From: Opitutales bacterium
GTDB lineage: Bacteria > Verrucomicrobiota > Verrucomicrobiia > Opitutales > JAFGAQ01
Length of the DNA: 9,561 bases
Assembly (NCBI GenBank): GCA_028704125.1
Contig: JAQVLM010000083.1
Coordinates: forward strand, 1 to 9,561
Direction: 5' to 3'
In this document: positions 1 through 6,328 of the stretch, one piece after another
Numbering within the stretch: the stretch's first letter is position 1
Layout of the letters: every line of letters begins with the position of its first letter
Program-made: the position numbers and the translations under genes
Notes under the pieces: generated by a model
Databases searched by the model: none
Told to the model about the DNA's origin: nothing
The model's input: the letters and a program-made list of their open reading frames with translations, nothing else

Positions 1-1024
1 CAAAATCCTCAATCACCAACAGGGATTCCCGCTTCAAGCGAATCTGTTGACGCCTCCGAACCCCTTCGAACGCCTCGAATCCGCTCACCTCAACCGAGCC
101 CGGATCCCGGGGATTCCGCTGCAACGTCGTTGCGAGGGCCGCCTTACCCGCATTCCGGGCGTTGTAGACCGCAGCCAGACTCCAGGCCACCTCCATCCAG
201 GGACGTCCGCACAGCTCAAGAGAAAAACGGCTGCCATCGGCCTGTTCCGAAAAATCCTTGATCCGCAGGTCATTATCCGGGCCACAGCCAACCGTCCAAA
301 CCCTCGAAAAGGCCGAAGACCTCACCCATTCAGCGAGACGCGCGTCGTCTCCATTGATCAGGATACAACCTGAGCCCGGAACCAATCGCACCAAATGCCG
401 GAATGACCGCTCCACATCCTCAAGGTCCCGGAAAATATCGGCATGATCAAACTCCAGGTTATTGATAAGCAATAGCTTCGGGAAATAGTGAATGAACTTG
501 CTGCGTTTGTCGAAAAACGCGCTGTCATACTCGTCCCCCTCAATCACAAAGGGAGCATCCGGATCCCCATCCAAGGCGGAAGGAAATCCCGCATTCGGCA
601 CTCCGGCAATCAAATGGCCCGGACGAACTCCACTGCGCTGCAGCAAGTGCTGAATCAAAGCCGTAGTGGTGGTTTTGCCATGAGTGCCGGATACCACGAT
701 CGCATCGCGGTTTCCGATCAGATGAGAACGGATCAACTCGGGAAGAGAGACAAACCGGAGGGAACGCTGCTCCAGTAACCATTCCGCCTCCGGATTGCCA
801 CGGCCTATCACATTTCCCACCACCACCAGATCCGGAGCGGCGATGGCAAGATGCGCGGCATCATATCCTTCCCATGCCTCGATACCAGCTTCCCTGAGAC
901 GGTCGGACATCGGCGGATACAGGTTCTGATCGGAGCCCGATACGCGATAACCCTTCTGTTTGAGCAGAATGGCCACTGAACCCATGGCGGTTCCGCCAAT
1001 TCCCATGAAATATACGTGATGCAT
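1..1024 (-). CDS. mpl: Mpl, UDP-N-acetylmuramate:L-alanyl-gamma-D-glutamyl-meso-DAP ligase (3' end outside window)
   Basis: This cytoplasmic Mur-family ligase attaches recycled tripeptide (L-Ala-gamma-D-Glu-meso-DAP) to UDP-MurNAc using ATP, returning murein fragments to peptidoglycan synthesis. The frame is open from the ATG at 1024 to the window edge, giving 341 codons of an expected 450 or so. The N-terminal Rossmann-like motif GIGGTAMG is at residues 8-15, followed by SDQNLYPPMS and GNVIGRGNP. The ATP-binding loop GTHGKTTT is at 113-120. EGDEYDSAFFDKRSKF (162-177) and NNLEFDHADIF are hallmarks that favour Mpl over MurC, as does the start of the GVRRRQ segment close to the edge. The C-terminal domain lies outside the window. 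The frame is also open upstream of 1024, including a GTG, but the ATG places the Rossmann motif where the family has it. No clear Shine-Dalgarno sequence is visible. It is divergent from aroA. Confidence 0.93.
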   Translation of the reverse strand, partial: MHHVYFMGIGGTAMGSVAILLKQKGYRVSGSDQNLYPPMSDRLREAGIEAWEGYDAAHLAIAAPDLVVVGNVIGRGNPEAEWLLEQRSLRFVSLPELIRSHLIGNRDAIVVSGTHGKTTTTALIQHLLQRSGVRPGHLIAGVPNAGFPSALDGDPDAPFVIEGDEYDSAFFDKRSKFIHYFPKLLLINNLEFDHADIFRDLEDVERSFRHLVRLVPGSGCILINGDDARLAEWVRSSAFSRVWTVGCGPDNDLRIKDFSEQADGSRFSLELCGRPWMEVAWSLAAVYNARNAGKAALATTLQRNPRDPGSVEVSGFEAFEGVRRRQQIRLKRESLLVIEDF

Positions 1025-1130
1025 GAACTGCGCTTCAATGCCGGTGTCCGGAAGACAAAAAAGAAAGGAACGCTCCGGCGTCTCAATGAACGACACCAGA
1101 ACAACTGTCTTTGAGTAAGGTGACTTTTTT

Positions 1131-1142
1131 GTTGATATCAAC
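1131..1142. promoter_or_regulatory. Perfect 12 bp palindrome in the mpl/aroA divergent spacer
   Basis: GTTGATATCAAC is its own reverse complement and lies in the 147 bp between the divergent mpl and aroA starts, 29 bp before the aroA ATG. It carries a -35-like TTGATA on each strand. A weak plus-strand promoter reading (TTGAGT at 1111-1116, 17 bp spacer, GATATC at 1134-1139) would put the palindrome over its -10 region. It could be an operator for one or both genes, but chance occurrence is possible. No regulator is encoded in the window. Confidence 0.25.
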
Positions 1143-1171
1143 CTGCTTTTTTTCGGGTGTGGTTCTAGCTT

Positions 1172-2557
1172 ATGCGCATGAAACCCATCCAGGATCCACT
1201 GCCTGTCCTTCCGTTTACCCGCCCACTCCGCAATCCGAGGGTGTGCGTGCCCGGATCAAAGAGCATTTCCAACCGCGCCCTCCTGCTCGCTTCACTCACC
1301 AACCGTAGCGTCAGGCTTGAAGGGCTGCTCCGTAGCGAAGATGTGCATTGGATGCTCGAGTGCTTGCGGAGGCTGGGGGTTCGGATCGATGACATCGCTT
1401 CCGATGCCGTGGTCGTTCATGGATGCGGAGGCGTTTTCCCTTCCAAACAGGCTGACCTGCAAGTGGGAACCGCGGGGACCGTTGCACGGCTGCTTGTTGG
1501 AGTGCTGGGCGCACAACCGTCCGGCCGTTTCCGCGTCGATGGAAGCGAAGCCATGCGTAAGCGCCCGATGGCGGGAATCCTCGATTTCCTTGCAGCATCA
1601 GGAAACACGGTCCGGTTCGAAGGGAAACCGGGGCATTTACCGGTTGTGATCGAATCCGCCGGCATTCAGGGAGGGAAATACACGGTGGATGCCTCCGAAA
1701 GCAGCCAAATCCTCTCGGGTATCCTGATGGCGGGAGCGCTCGCGCAAGACCCCCTCGTCGTGGAACTGCAGGGCGACACCGTTTCCCAACCTTTCATCGC
1801 AATGACCCTGCGGATGATGGAGGCCTTCGGAGCATCCGAAGTGCGCGCGTTCAAGGACCCGGCTTCCTTCACCATCAGCGAACCCGAGGGATACCACTTC
1901 AAGCGGGATCATTACCGCATCGAACGCGATGCCACCGCAGCAAGCTACTTCATCCTGCTCCCCCTCGTGGTCGGGGGAAGCCTGCGCGTGGCGGATTTTC
2001 TCCGCAATGGTCTCCAGGGAGATGCCGCCTTCGCCGATGTTGCCGAACAGGTGGGAGGAACAACCCATATGGCACATACGGGAACCTCACATGATCTTGA
2101 AGTCGCATTTCCCCACAATCTCCAACACCCCGTTTCAATCGACTTCAACCCGATTTCCGACACCTTCCTCACGCTGGCGGCGGTGGCCCCTTTGCTGAAG
2201 CGACCGGTTCTCCTAACGGGCATCGCCCACACGCGGAAACAGGAATCCGACCGGGTCCACGCGATGGCGACCGAACTGCGCAAACTGGGGCAAACCATAG
2301 AGGAGAGCGAGGACAGCCTCCGGATCGTTCCGAACCTGCCAAACCTCCTCGAGGCGGCAAGAACGGGAGTTAGCATCGAGACTTACCGCGATCACCGCGT
2401 TGCCATGAGTTTCGCTATCCTGGGATGCCGCGACCTGCTTGAAAACGGCCAGCCATGGATGGAAATCCGCGACCCCGGATGCTGTGCCAAGACCTTCCCG
2501 GAATTCTTTTCTGTTCTCGATTCGCTGCGTGAATCCACAATTTCCGATCTTCAATAA
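1172..2557 (+). CDS. aroA: AroA, 3-phosphoshikimate 1-carboxyvinyltransferase (EPSP synthase)
   Basis: It transfers enolpyruvate from PEP to shikimate-3-phosphate, the sixth step of the shikimate pathway, in the cytoplasm. The 461-residue protein is slightly longer than the usual 430-450. Visible family motifs in order are PGSKSISNRALLLA (27-40, with Lys30 and Arg35), GTAGTVAR (99-106), RKRPM (129-133), SSQ at 177-179, DATAASYF, FNPISDTFLTLAA, RKQESDRVHAMATELRKLG, DHRVAMSFAILG and DPGCCAKTFPEFF near the C-terminus. All catalytic blocks are present, so the enzyme should be active. The residue after GTAGTVAR is Leu107, where E. coli has Pro101; Gly102 (E. coli Gly96) is kept. The ATG at 1172 is chosen because it precedes the conserved start of the fold by a normal distance; the ATG at 1178 is an alternative. 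No Shine-Dalgarno sequence is obvious. The gene is followed after 5 bp by cmk, so the two are probably cotranscribed. Confidence 0.97.
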   Translation: MRMKPIQDPLPVLPFTRPLRNPRVCVPGSKSISNRALLLASLTNRSVRLEGLLRSEDVHWMLECLRRLGVRIDDIASDAVVVHGCGGVFPSKQADLQVGTAGTVARLLVGVLGAQPSGRFRVDGSEAMRKRPMAGILDFLAASGNTVRFEGKPGHLPVVIESAGIQGGKYTVDASESSQILSGILMAGALAQDPLVVELQGDTVSQPFIAMTLRMMEAFGASEVRAFKDPASFTISEPEGYHFKRDHYRIERDATAASYFILLPLVVGGSLRVADFLRNGLQGDAAFADVAEQVGGTTHMAHTGTSHDLEVAFPHNLQHPVSIDFNPISDTFLTLAAVAPLLKRPVLLTGIAHTRKQESDRVHAMATELRKLGQTIEESEDSLRIVPNLPNLLEAARTGVSIETYRDHRVAMSFAILGCRDLLENGQPWMEIRDPGCCAKTFPEFFSVLDSLRESTISDLQ

Positions 2558-2562
2558 ACACG

Positions 2563-3267
2563 ATGCCATCCGATCCCATCATCATCACGATTGACGGTGC
2601 CGCCGCTTCCGGCAAATCGACCACAGCACGGCATTTGGCGGAAGCGCTGGACCTGCTCCATGTGGATACCGGTGCCCACTATCGCACCCTCACACGGGTC
2701 CTTCTGGACAAGGGCATTCAACCTGAACGACTGACCTCGGATCCTTCGGCTCTCGGTGAGTTGGTACTGGATACCGGCATCGAGGGACGTCGATCCACTC
2801 TCCTCGTCAATGGGGCCAGTGTTCCGGACGCAATGATCCGCACCGAAGCGATCAACCAATCCGTCTCGCTCTACGCCGCCCAACCCGCCGTCCGGAACTG
2901 TCTCCTCGAATACCAGCGTTCTCAGGCAAACGTTGCGCTTGATCGCGGCTTCCGTGGAATCGTCATGGAGGGCCGCGACATCGGCTCAGTGGTATTTCCG
3001 GATGCGCGCTTCCGCTACTACCTTTTCGCCGATCCTTCCACACGCCAACAGCGGCGCGACAACGAAGGACTGGCGGATTCCGTCACCCGGCGCGACGAGA
3101 TCGATTCATCCCGAACCCAGGCCCCGCTCAAAATACCCGATGGTTCCGTCCTGATCGACACCGGGGCAATGGATGTGGACAGCGTGGTCCACCGGATTTG
3201 CTCGGACGTAAACGCATCCGGTCAGTCGCACTTCACCTTAGGTTTCGATCACTCGCATCCGCAATGA
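2563..3267 (+). CDS. cmk: Cmk, cytidylate kinase
   Basis: It phosphorylates CMP and dCMP with ATP to the diphosphates in pyrimidine nucleotide metabolism. The 234-residue protein fits the family length of about 220-230. The P-loop GAAASGKS is at residues 12-19. The CMP-binding segment DTGAHYRTLT (35-44) keeps Arg41 but has His39 where Met, Leu or Ile is usual. Next come EGRDIGSVVFPDARFRYYLF, the lid-like arginines RRDEIDSSR, the APL motif and DGSVLIDTGAMDVDSVVHRI, which ends the core fold. About 20 further residues with no recognised motif follow. The gene starts 5 bp after the aroA stop without a visible Shine-Dalgarno sequence, so translation may be coupled. It converges on the HNH endonuclease gene with only 33 bp between, and I see no terminator hairpin there. 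Confidence 0.96.
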   Translation: MPSDPIIITIDGAAASGKSTTARHLAEALDLLHVDTGAHYRTLTRVLLDKGIQPERLTSDPSALGELVLDTGIEGRRSTLLVNGASVPDAMIRTEAINQSVSLYAAQPAVRNCLLEYQRSQANVALDRGFRGIVMEGRDIGSVVFPDARFRYYLFADPSTRQQRRDNEGLADSVTRRDEIDSSRTQAPLKIPDGSVLIDTGAMDVDSVVHRICSDVNASGQSHFTLGFDHSHPQ

Positions 3268-3300
3268 TCGATGCGCTACATTACGTCTATTAACGCAGCC

Positions 3301-3885
3301 TCATCCATCCCCGGTTTCAATCATTTGTCGTATCTGCGAAGGAAACTTTTTGACTAGCCATTTCAATACTTCCAATTGATCCGCGCTAGGAGCCCTTCTA
3401 ATTTGAACCAACAGTTTCTGAGCACGAGGACGCTCCAAGGTAAGATTTGATGCGCCTTCGTTACACAAAGAACATATAGCCCGAAGGTTTGATGGGTCGT
3501 CGCTCCCACCAAGTGACTTGTCAATGACGTGTCCAATATGGAGCCTAGTTCGTCGTGATGGATCGTCGGGATGAGGCTCTCCAGCCACCGCTCCACACAT
3601 CTGACATGTGAAACCGTTACGATCAAGGACGAGAGCCCTTGTCTCTTTGGAGATAGAGCGTTCGAATGCAGGCTTCGGTGCCGGATCAAGTAGGAGATAC
3701 TGGCCCGGCTTTAAATCGTCTCTGTCATTATGGGTCAGGATTTGATAGCCTTCCTCAGAACGCAGCTCACGCACTCGGCGCGCCCACTCCGTGATGCCCC
3801 CTGCAACCTCGCGAAGCTCCTCCGTCTCCATAGTTCGACCAATATTCGCCAAAAAGTGCGCTCTCAGATTTGCCCGTGCTCCCAT
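3301..3885 (-). CDS. HNH endonuclease with winged-helix-like N-terminus, probable type II restriction enzyme
   Basis: This is probably the DNA-cleaving half of a restriction-modification pair. The protein has 194 residues. Residues 1-70 look like a winged-helix domain: a helix, TEELREVAGGITEWARRVRE as the likely second and recognition helices, then LKPGQYLLL as the wing. Residues 80-150 form the HNH nuclease: CQMCG at 94-98, HIGH at 116-119 with His119 as the likely catalytic base, Asn133 in SNLRAIC, and CSLCN at 138-142. The four cysteines (94, 97, 138, 141) probably bind a structural zinc. The start follows the methyltransferase stop by 3 bp, so the two are very probably one operon with coupled translation. 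Base composition is lower in GC than the flanking housekeeping genes. Cleavage specificity cannot be read from the sequence. It could instead be a nuclease acting on modified DNA, but pairing with a methyltransferase favours classic restriction. Confidence 0.85.
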   Translation of the reverse strand: MGARANLRAHFLANIGRTMETEELREVAGGITEWARRVRELRSEEGYQILTHNDRDDLKPGQYLLLDPAPKPAFERSISKETRALVLDRNGFTCQMCGAVAGEPHPDDPSRRTRLHIGHVIDKSLGGSDDPSNLRAICSLCNEGASNLTLERPRAQKLLVQIRRAPSADQLEVLKWLVKKFPSQIRQMIETGDG

Positions 3886-3888
3886 AAG

Positions 3889-4854
3889 TCAAGCTATTGA
3901 TAATACTGCATTATTGGATTGTCTGATACTCGCAGCGAGCCCAGATGCAACAGCCGCAGCTACAGGCGGAGGGAAAGCATTCCCAACCTGTCGATAGGCC
4001 GGAGTCTTACAACCAGTGAACTTCCAGTCGTCTGGAAACCCCTGTAACCGTGCAACCATCCGAATCGTAAGTCTCGGCCTTCCCACGAAGTCCGACACAG
4101 GTGGCTCATCAGCAATTCCCATACCGTCAACTCCCAGAGAAGCCCAAGCGCGCTTTGCGCGCGTGGGCCCTAAATCCGGCCCTCCATGTTTCTTTGAGCC
4201 CCCTACAATAGTCGGCGCGACTTGGTCAGCCCGCCTGCACCACTCATCGACCATACTCCATCCACCAACAGACATCAAGTCATGCAGAGTCTCACCAACA
4301 GTTGGGACCCTGAACGGTGATGGAGCTGGCCAAGGAAACGCTCCAGAAACATCCTCTCGCAACGCTACAAAAACTACCCTTGGTCGCAGTTGAGGAACCC
4401 CGTAGTCAGAGGCATTCAACAAACGCCAATCCGTTCGATATCCAAGCGAAGCTATCTCTCCCGAAATATAGGTCCTATAATCTTCAAATACCGCATCAAG
4501 AATACCTCTCACATTTTCGATCATTACGGCTTTGGGCATTGTCTCTCGAACGAGGCGAATCCCCTCTGGGAAAAGGTTACGTTCGTCCCCTTGTCCCAAT
4601 TGCTTGCCTGCTTTCGAGAAAGGCGGACAAGGCAACCCTCCAGCAAGTAAATCAACGCCTTTATAGGGAACGCCATCAAACTCCCGCAAATCTTGCTCCA
4701 CTACATTCCATTGAGGACGGTTTGCCCTGAGGGTGTTGCAACAATGGGAATCTATCTCAACCAAAGCACAATGTTCAAATCCGGCAAGTTCAAGACCAAG
4801 TGCCTGTCCTCCCGCACCTGCACAGAGCTCAACTGCTGTCAATTTTTTCATCAC
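3889..4854 (-). CDS. DNA (cytosine-5-)-methyltransferase, R-M type
   Basis: It transfers a methyl group from S-adenosylmethionine to C5 of cytosine in a specific site, protecting host DNA from the adjacent nuclease. The 321-residue protein has the ordered C5-methyltransferase motifs: motif I ELCAGAGGQALGLE (9-22), acidic VEID at 32-35, motif IV GGLPCPPFSKAGKQ with catalytic Cys76, motif VI ENVRG (113-117), motif VIII QLRPR (155-159), motif IX around RMVARLQGFPDDW (265-277) and motif X YRQVGNAFPPPVA (287-299). The region between VIII and IX (about 166-260) is the target-recognition domain; it includes APTIVGGSKKHGGPDLGPTR, but I cannot assign a recognition sequence. The start is the GTG at 4854 or, equally likely, the ATG at 4851. 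All catalytic motifs are intact, so it should be active. The HNH gene follows after 3 bp. Codon and base use differ from the flanking genes, as expected for acquired DNA. Confidence 0.94.
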   Translation of the reverse strand: MMKKLTAVELCAGAGGQALGLELAGFEHCALVEIDSHCCNTLRANRPQWNVVEQDLREFDGVPYKGVDLLAGGLPCPPFSKAGKQLGQGDERNLFPEGIRLVRETMPKAVMIENVRGILDAVFEDYRTYISGEIASLGYRTDWRLLNASDYGVPQLRPRVVFVALREDVSGAFPWPAPSPFRVPTVGETLHDLMSVGGWSMVDEWCRRADQVAPTIVGGSKKHGGPDLGPTRAKRAWASLGVDGMGIADEPPVSDFVGRPRLTIRMVARLQGFPDDWKFTGCKTPAYRQVGNAFPPPVAAAVASGLAASIRQSNNAVLSIA

Positions 4855-4886
4855 TCACACATGAACACTTGTGCACTTAATGTCAA
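4852..4886 (-). promoter_or_regulatory. Leader of the R-M operon: consensus -35 hexamer and a tiny upstream ORF
   Basis: A perfect TTGACA lies at 4886-4881 on the minus strand, 29 bp before the methyltransferase ATG at 4851. With a 17 bp spacer the -10 would be CATGTG, which is poor, and the transcript would begin at or near the start codon. A three-codon ORF (ATG TGT GAG TGA, 4862-4851) ends in TGATG, overlapping that ATG by one base. The surrounding stretch is notably AT-rich (22 G or C of 60 at 4861-4920). Regulation of methyltransferase expression is plausible, but the promoter call is weak. Confidence 0.25.
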
Positions 4887-4965
4887 CTTCCATATAAATC
4901 TCGAATTCTCTCTAATGCCCATTCGTCTCAAGGGGTCTCATTCACCAACAGACGGCTTAGCGATC

Positions 4966-5094
4966 TCAGAAATCCAAGCTAGAGTAGCGGTAGTAAACCA
5001 ATTGAACCGCGCTCCAGATGATCAGGATCAGAACTGACAAGACGACAAGGGTCCAAATACGGGCCCGCGGGATTTTGGGTTGATTGGACGTCAT
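4966..5094 (-). CDS. Small single-pass membrane protein, 42 aa, unknown function
   Basis: I do not recognise this protein. It has 42 residues: a positively charged, proline-containing N-terminus (MTSNQPKIPRAR), one hydrophobic helix (IWTLVVLSVLILIIW, about residues 13-27, continuing through SAVQLV), and a short tail YYRYSSLDF. The charge pattern predicts an N-in, single-pass inner membrane protein. It is not a cleavable signal peptide by eye because no AXA-like site follows the helix. A good ribosome binding site, AGGAAA (5105-5100), sits 5 bp before the ATG, which is rare in this window and supports translation. It lies 67 bp after the gfo stop on the same strand, so it is probably the last gene of the lolC-lolD-gfo unit. 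It could also be the N-terminal stub of a longer membrane-anchored protein cut by arrival of the R-M cassette; the downstream reading frames close quickly. Confidence 0.55.
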   Translation of the reverse strand: MTSNQPKIPRARIWTLVVLSVLILIIWSAVQLVYYRYSSLDF

Positions 5095-5099
5095 GCAGG

Positions 5100-5105
5100 T
5101 TTCCT
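5100..5105 (-). promoter_or_regulatory. Ribosome binding site of the 42-aa membrane protein
   Basis: AGGAAA on the minus strand lies 5 bp before the ATG at 5094. It is the clearest Shine-Dalgarno sequence in the window and is the main reason for calling the small gene. Confidence 0.5.
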
Positions 5106-5161
5106 ATTCTGTTTTCGCCTTCATTGCAACGCGGATCACAACATCGAGCAATGCTCTGGAT

Positions 5162-6169
5162 TCATCCTTCTTCCTCGTCCTCAAAGATCGGGAAACGGAT
5201 TTCCTTTTTCAGCTGCTCCTGGATCTGGCTCGTGATGGTCAGCGCCAATTCCAAAGTCTCTTTGGCAAACTCCACGTCCACCTTCGGTTTTTGACCGGTC
5301 CGGATGCATTGAACAAAGGACCGAAGCTCCAACATCAACGGTTCAGCCTTTTCGATGGGAATATCGTGCCGTTCAATCGACTTCCCCCGCTGGGTGAGCA
5401 GGTGACCCTGCTGTTCCATAAAGTTGAGGGAAAGGTAAGCATTGGGTTGGAACACACGGATATCCCGAACCTTTCGCATCGACACACGGCTCGTGTTGAT
5501 ATTGGCCACGCAACCGTTTTCAAAGACAATCCTCGCGTTCGCAATGTCTTCGGTGGGCGACATCACATTCACCCCGATTGCCTCCACCCGGCTGACCGGA
5601 GAACGAACCAATTGCTTGATCACCCCCAAATCATGAATCATCAGGTCAAGCACCACTCCCACCTCAGTGCCGCGCGGCTGAAAAGGAGCAAACCGGTCCG
5701 CCTGAATGTAACGCGGATGGTAGATATGCTCTTCCAGAAAAGTCGTGACCGGATTGAAGTGCTCAATGTGCCCAACCTGTGCAATCACCTGCTTGCGCTT
5801 GGCAGCCGCGACAATTTCCTCAGCCTCCTGCAAGTTGGTGCTCAAAGGCTTTTCAATCATCAAATGACAGCCCTTTTCAAGGAGCGGCATTGCCACGCGG
5901 TGATGATAATCCGTTGGAACCGCCACGCTGATCGCCTCGCAGGCTTCGCCCATTTCGTCCAAACTCGCAAACCGGTGGCAGCCATAACGGCCACAGATCT
6001 CCTCGGCCCGCTGATCATTCATTTCAAAAATCCCCACCAGCTCGGACTCCTCCATCGCATGGTAGATCCGGGCATGATGCTGGCCAAGAGACCCCACACC
6101 GGCGACACCGCACCGGATGATTCTGGGCTCAGGGAGGATTGGTTCTTCAGCTGCGGGAGTCGTGTCCAT
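5162..6169 (-). CDS. Gfo/Idh/MocA family NAD(P)-dependent oxidoreductase, possibly lipid A sugar related
   Basis: The 335-residue protein has the family's two-domain layout. An N-terminal Rossmann fold carries GVAGVGSLGQHHAR (21-34), Asp71 in SLDEM, VAVPTDYHHRVA (82-93) and the catalytic-lysine motif EKP (106-108, Lys107). The C-terminal alpha/beta domain has GHIEHFNP (133-140) and the substrate-site motif LDLMIHDLG (174-182, with Asp175, His179 and Asp180). The segment from MIHDLG through ANARIVFENGCVANINTSRVS resembles, from memory, oxidoreductases encoded in lpx (lipid A) clusters of other Gram-negative bacteria, where a GnnA-like oxidation of a UDP-GlcNAc derivative is proposed. No GnnB-like aminotransferase is in this window, so the substrate is unproven. 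The ATG at 6169 gives a 16-residue lead before the fold and no clear ribosome binding site. The C-terminus ends in EDEEEG; another frame stays open beyond it (see findings). lolD lies 159 bp upstream. Confidence 0.88.
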   Translation of the reverse strand: MDTTPAAEEPILPEPRIIRCGVAGVGSLGQHHARIYHAMEESELVGIFEMNDQRAEEICGRYGCHRFASLDEMGEACEAISVAVPTDYHHRVAMPLLEKGCHLMIEKPLSTNLQEAEEIVAAAKRKQVIAQVGHIEHFNPVTTFLEEHIYHPRYIQADRFAPFQPRGTEVGVVLDLMIHDLGVIKQLVRSPVSRVEAIGVNVMSPTEDIANARIVFENGCVANINTSRVSMRKVRDIRVFQPNAYLSLNFMEQQGHLLTQRGKSIERHDIPIEKAEPLMLELRSFVQCIRTGQKPKVDVEFAKETLELALTITSQIQEQLKKEIRFPIFEDEEEG

Positions 6170-6328
6170 ATGTCATTGCTTACGGGTCCATACAAAGTCC
6201 CGAACCGCATCCGGGCAAGACAAGAAACGGGGCCGGCACCAGTCTCCCGGATTCCACGGTTTCCCACACCGGCCCGAGCGTAAAATCCTCCTCCGGGAAG
6301 CCCTCACCCTCCCGAAATGGCATTCAGC

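Noticed and set aside
1111..1308. Plus-strand ORF from a TTG whose first 22 residues look like a signal peptide (ending in VVLAYA)
   Set aside because: After the hydrophobic start it runs through aroA in another frame with a low-complexity, proline-rich product. It has no ribosome binding site and no recognisable mature domain.
1637..2077. 146-codon minus-strand ORF within aroA
   Set aside because: It lies entirely within a well-conserved EPSP synthase gene and has no domain of its own.
3268..3300. Terminator between the converging cmk and HNH genes
   Set aside because: The 33 bp spacer has no convincing hairpin or T-run on either strand.
6230..6275. Inverted repeat GGGCCGG ... CCGGCCC between lolD and gfo
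   Set aside because: The stem is 7 bp with a loop of about 32 bases and no T-run, so neither a terminator nor an attenuator can be supported.
5084..6283. 399-codon plus-strand ORF
   Set aside because: It is antisense to the gfo oxidoreductase gene, which has clear family motifs. The plus-strand product is rich in His, Arg and Asn and has no domain.
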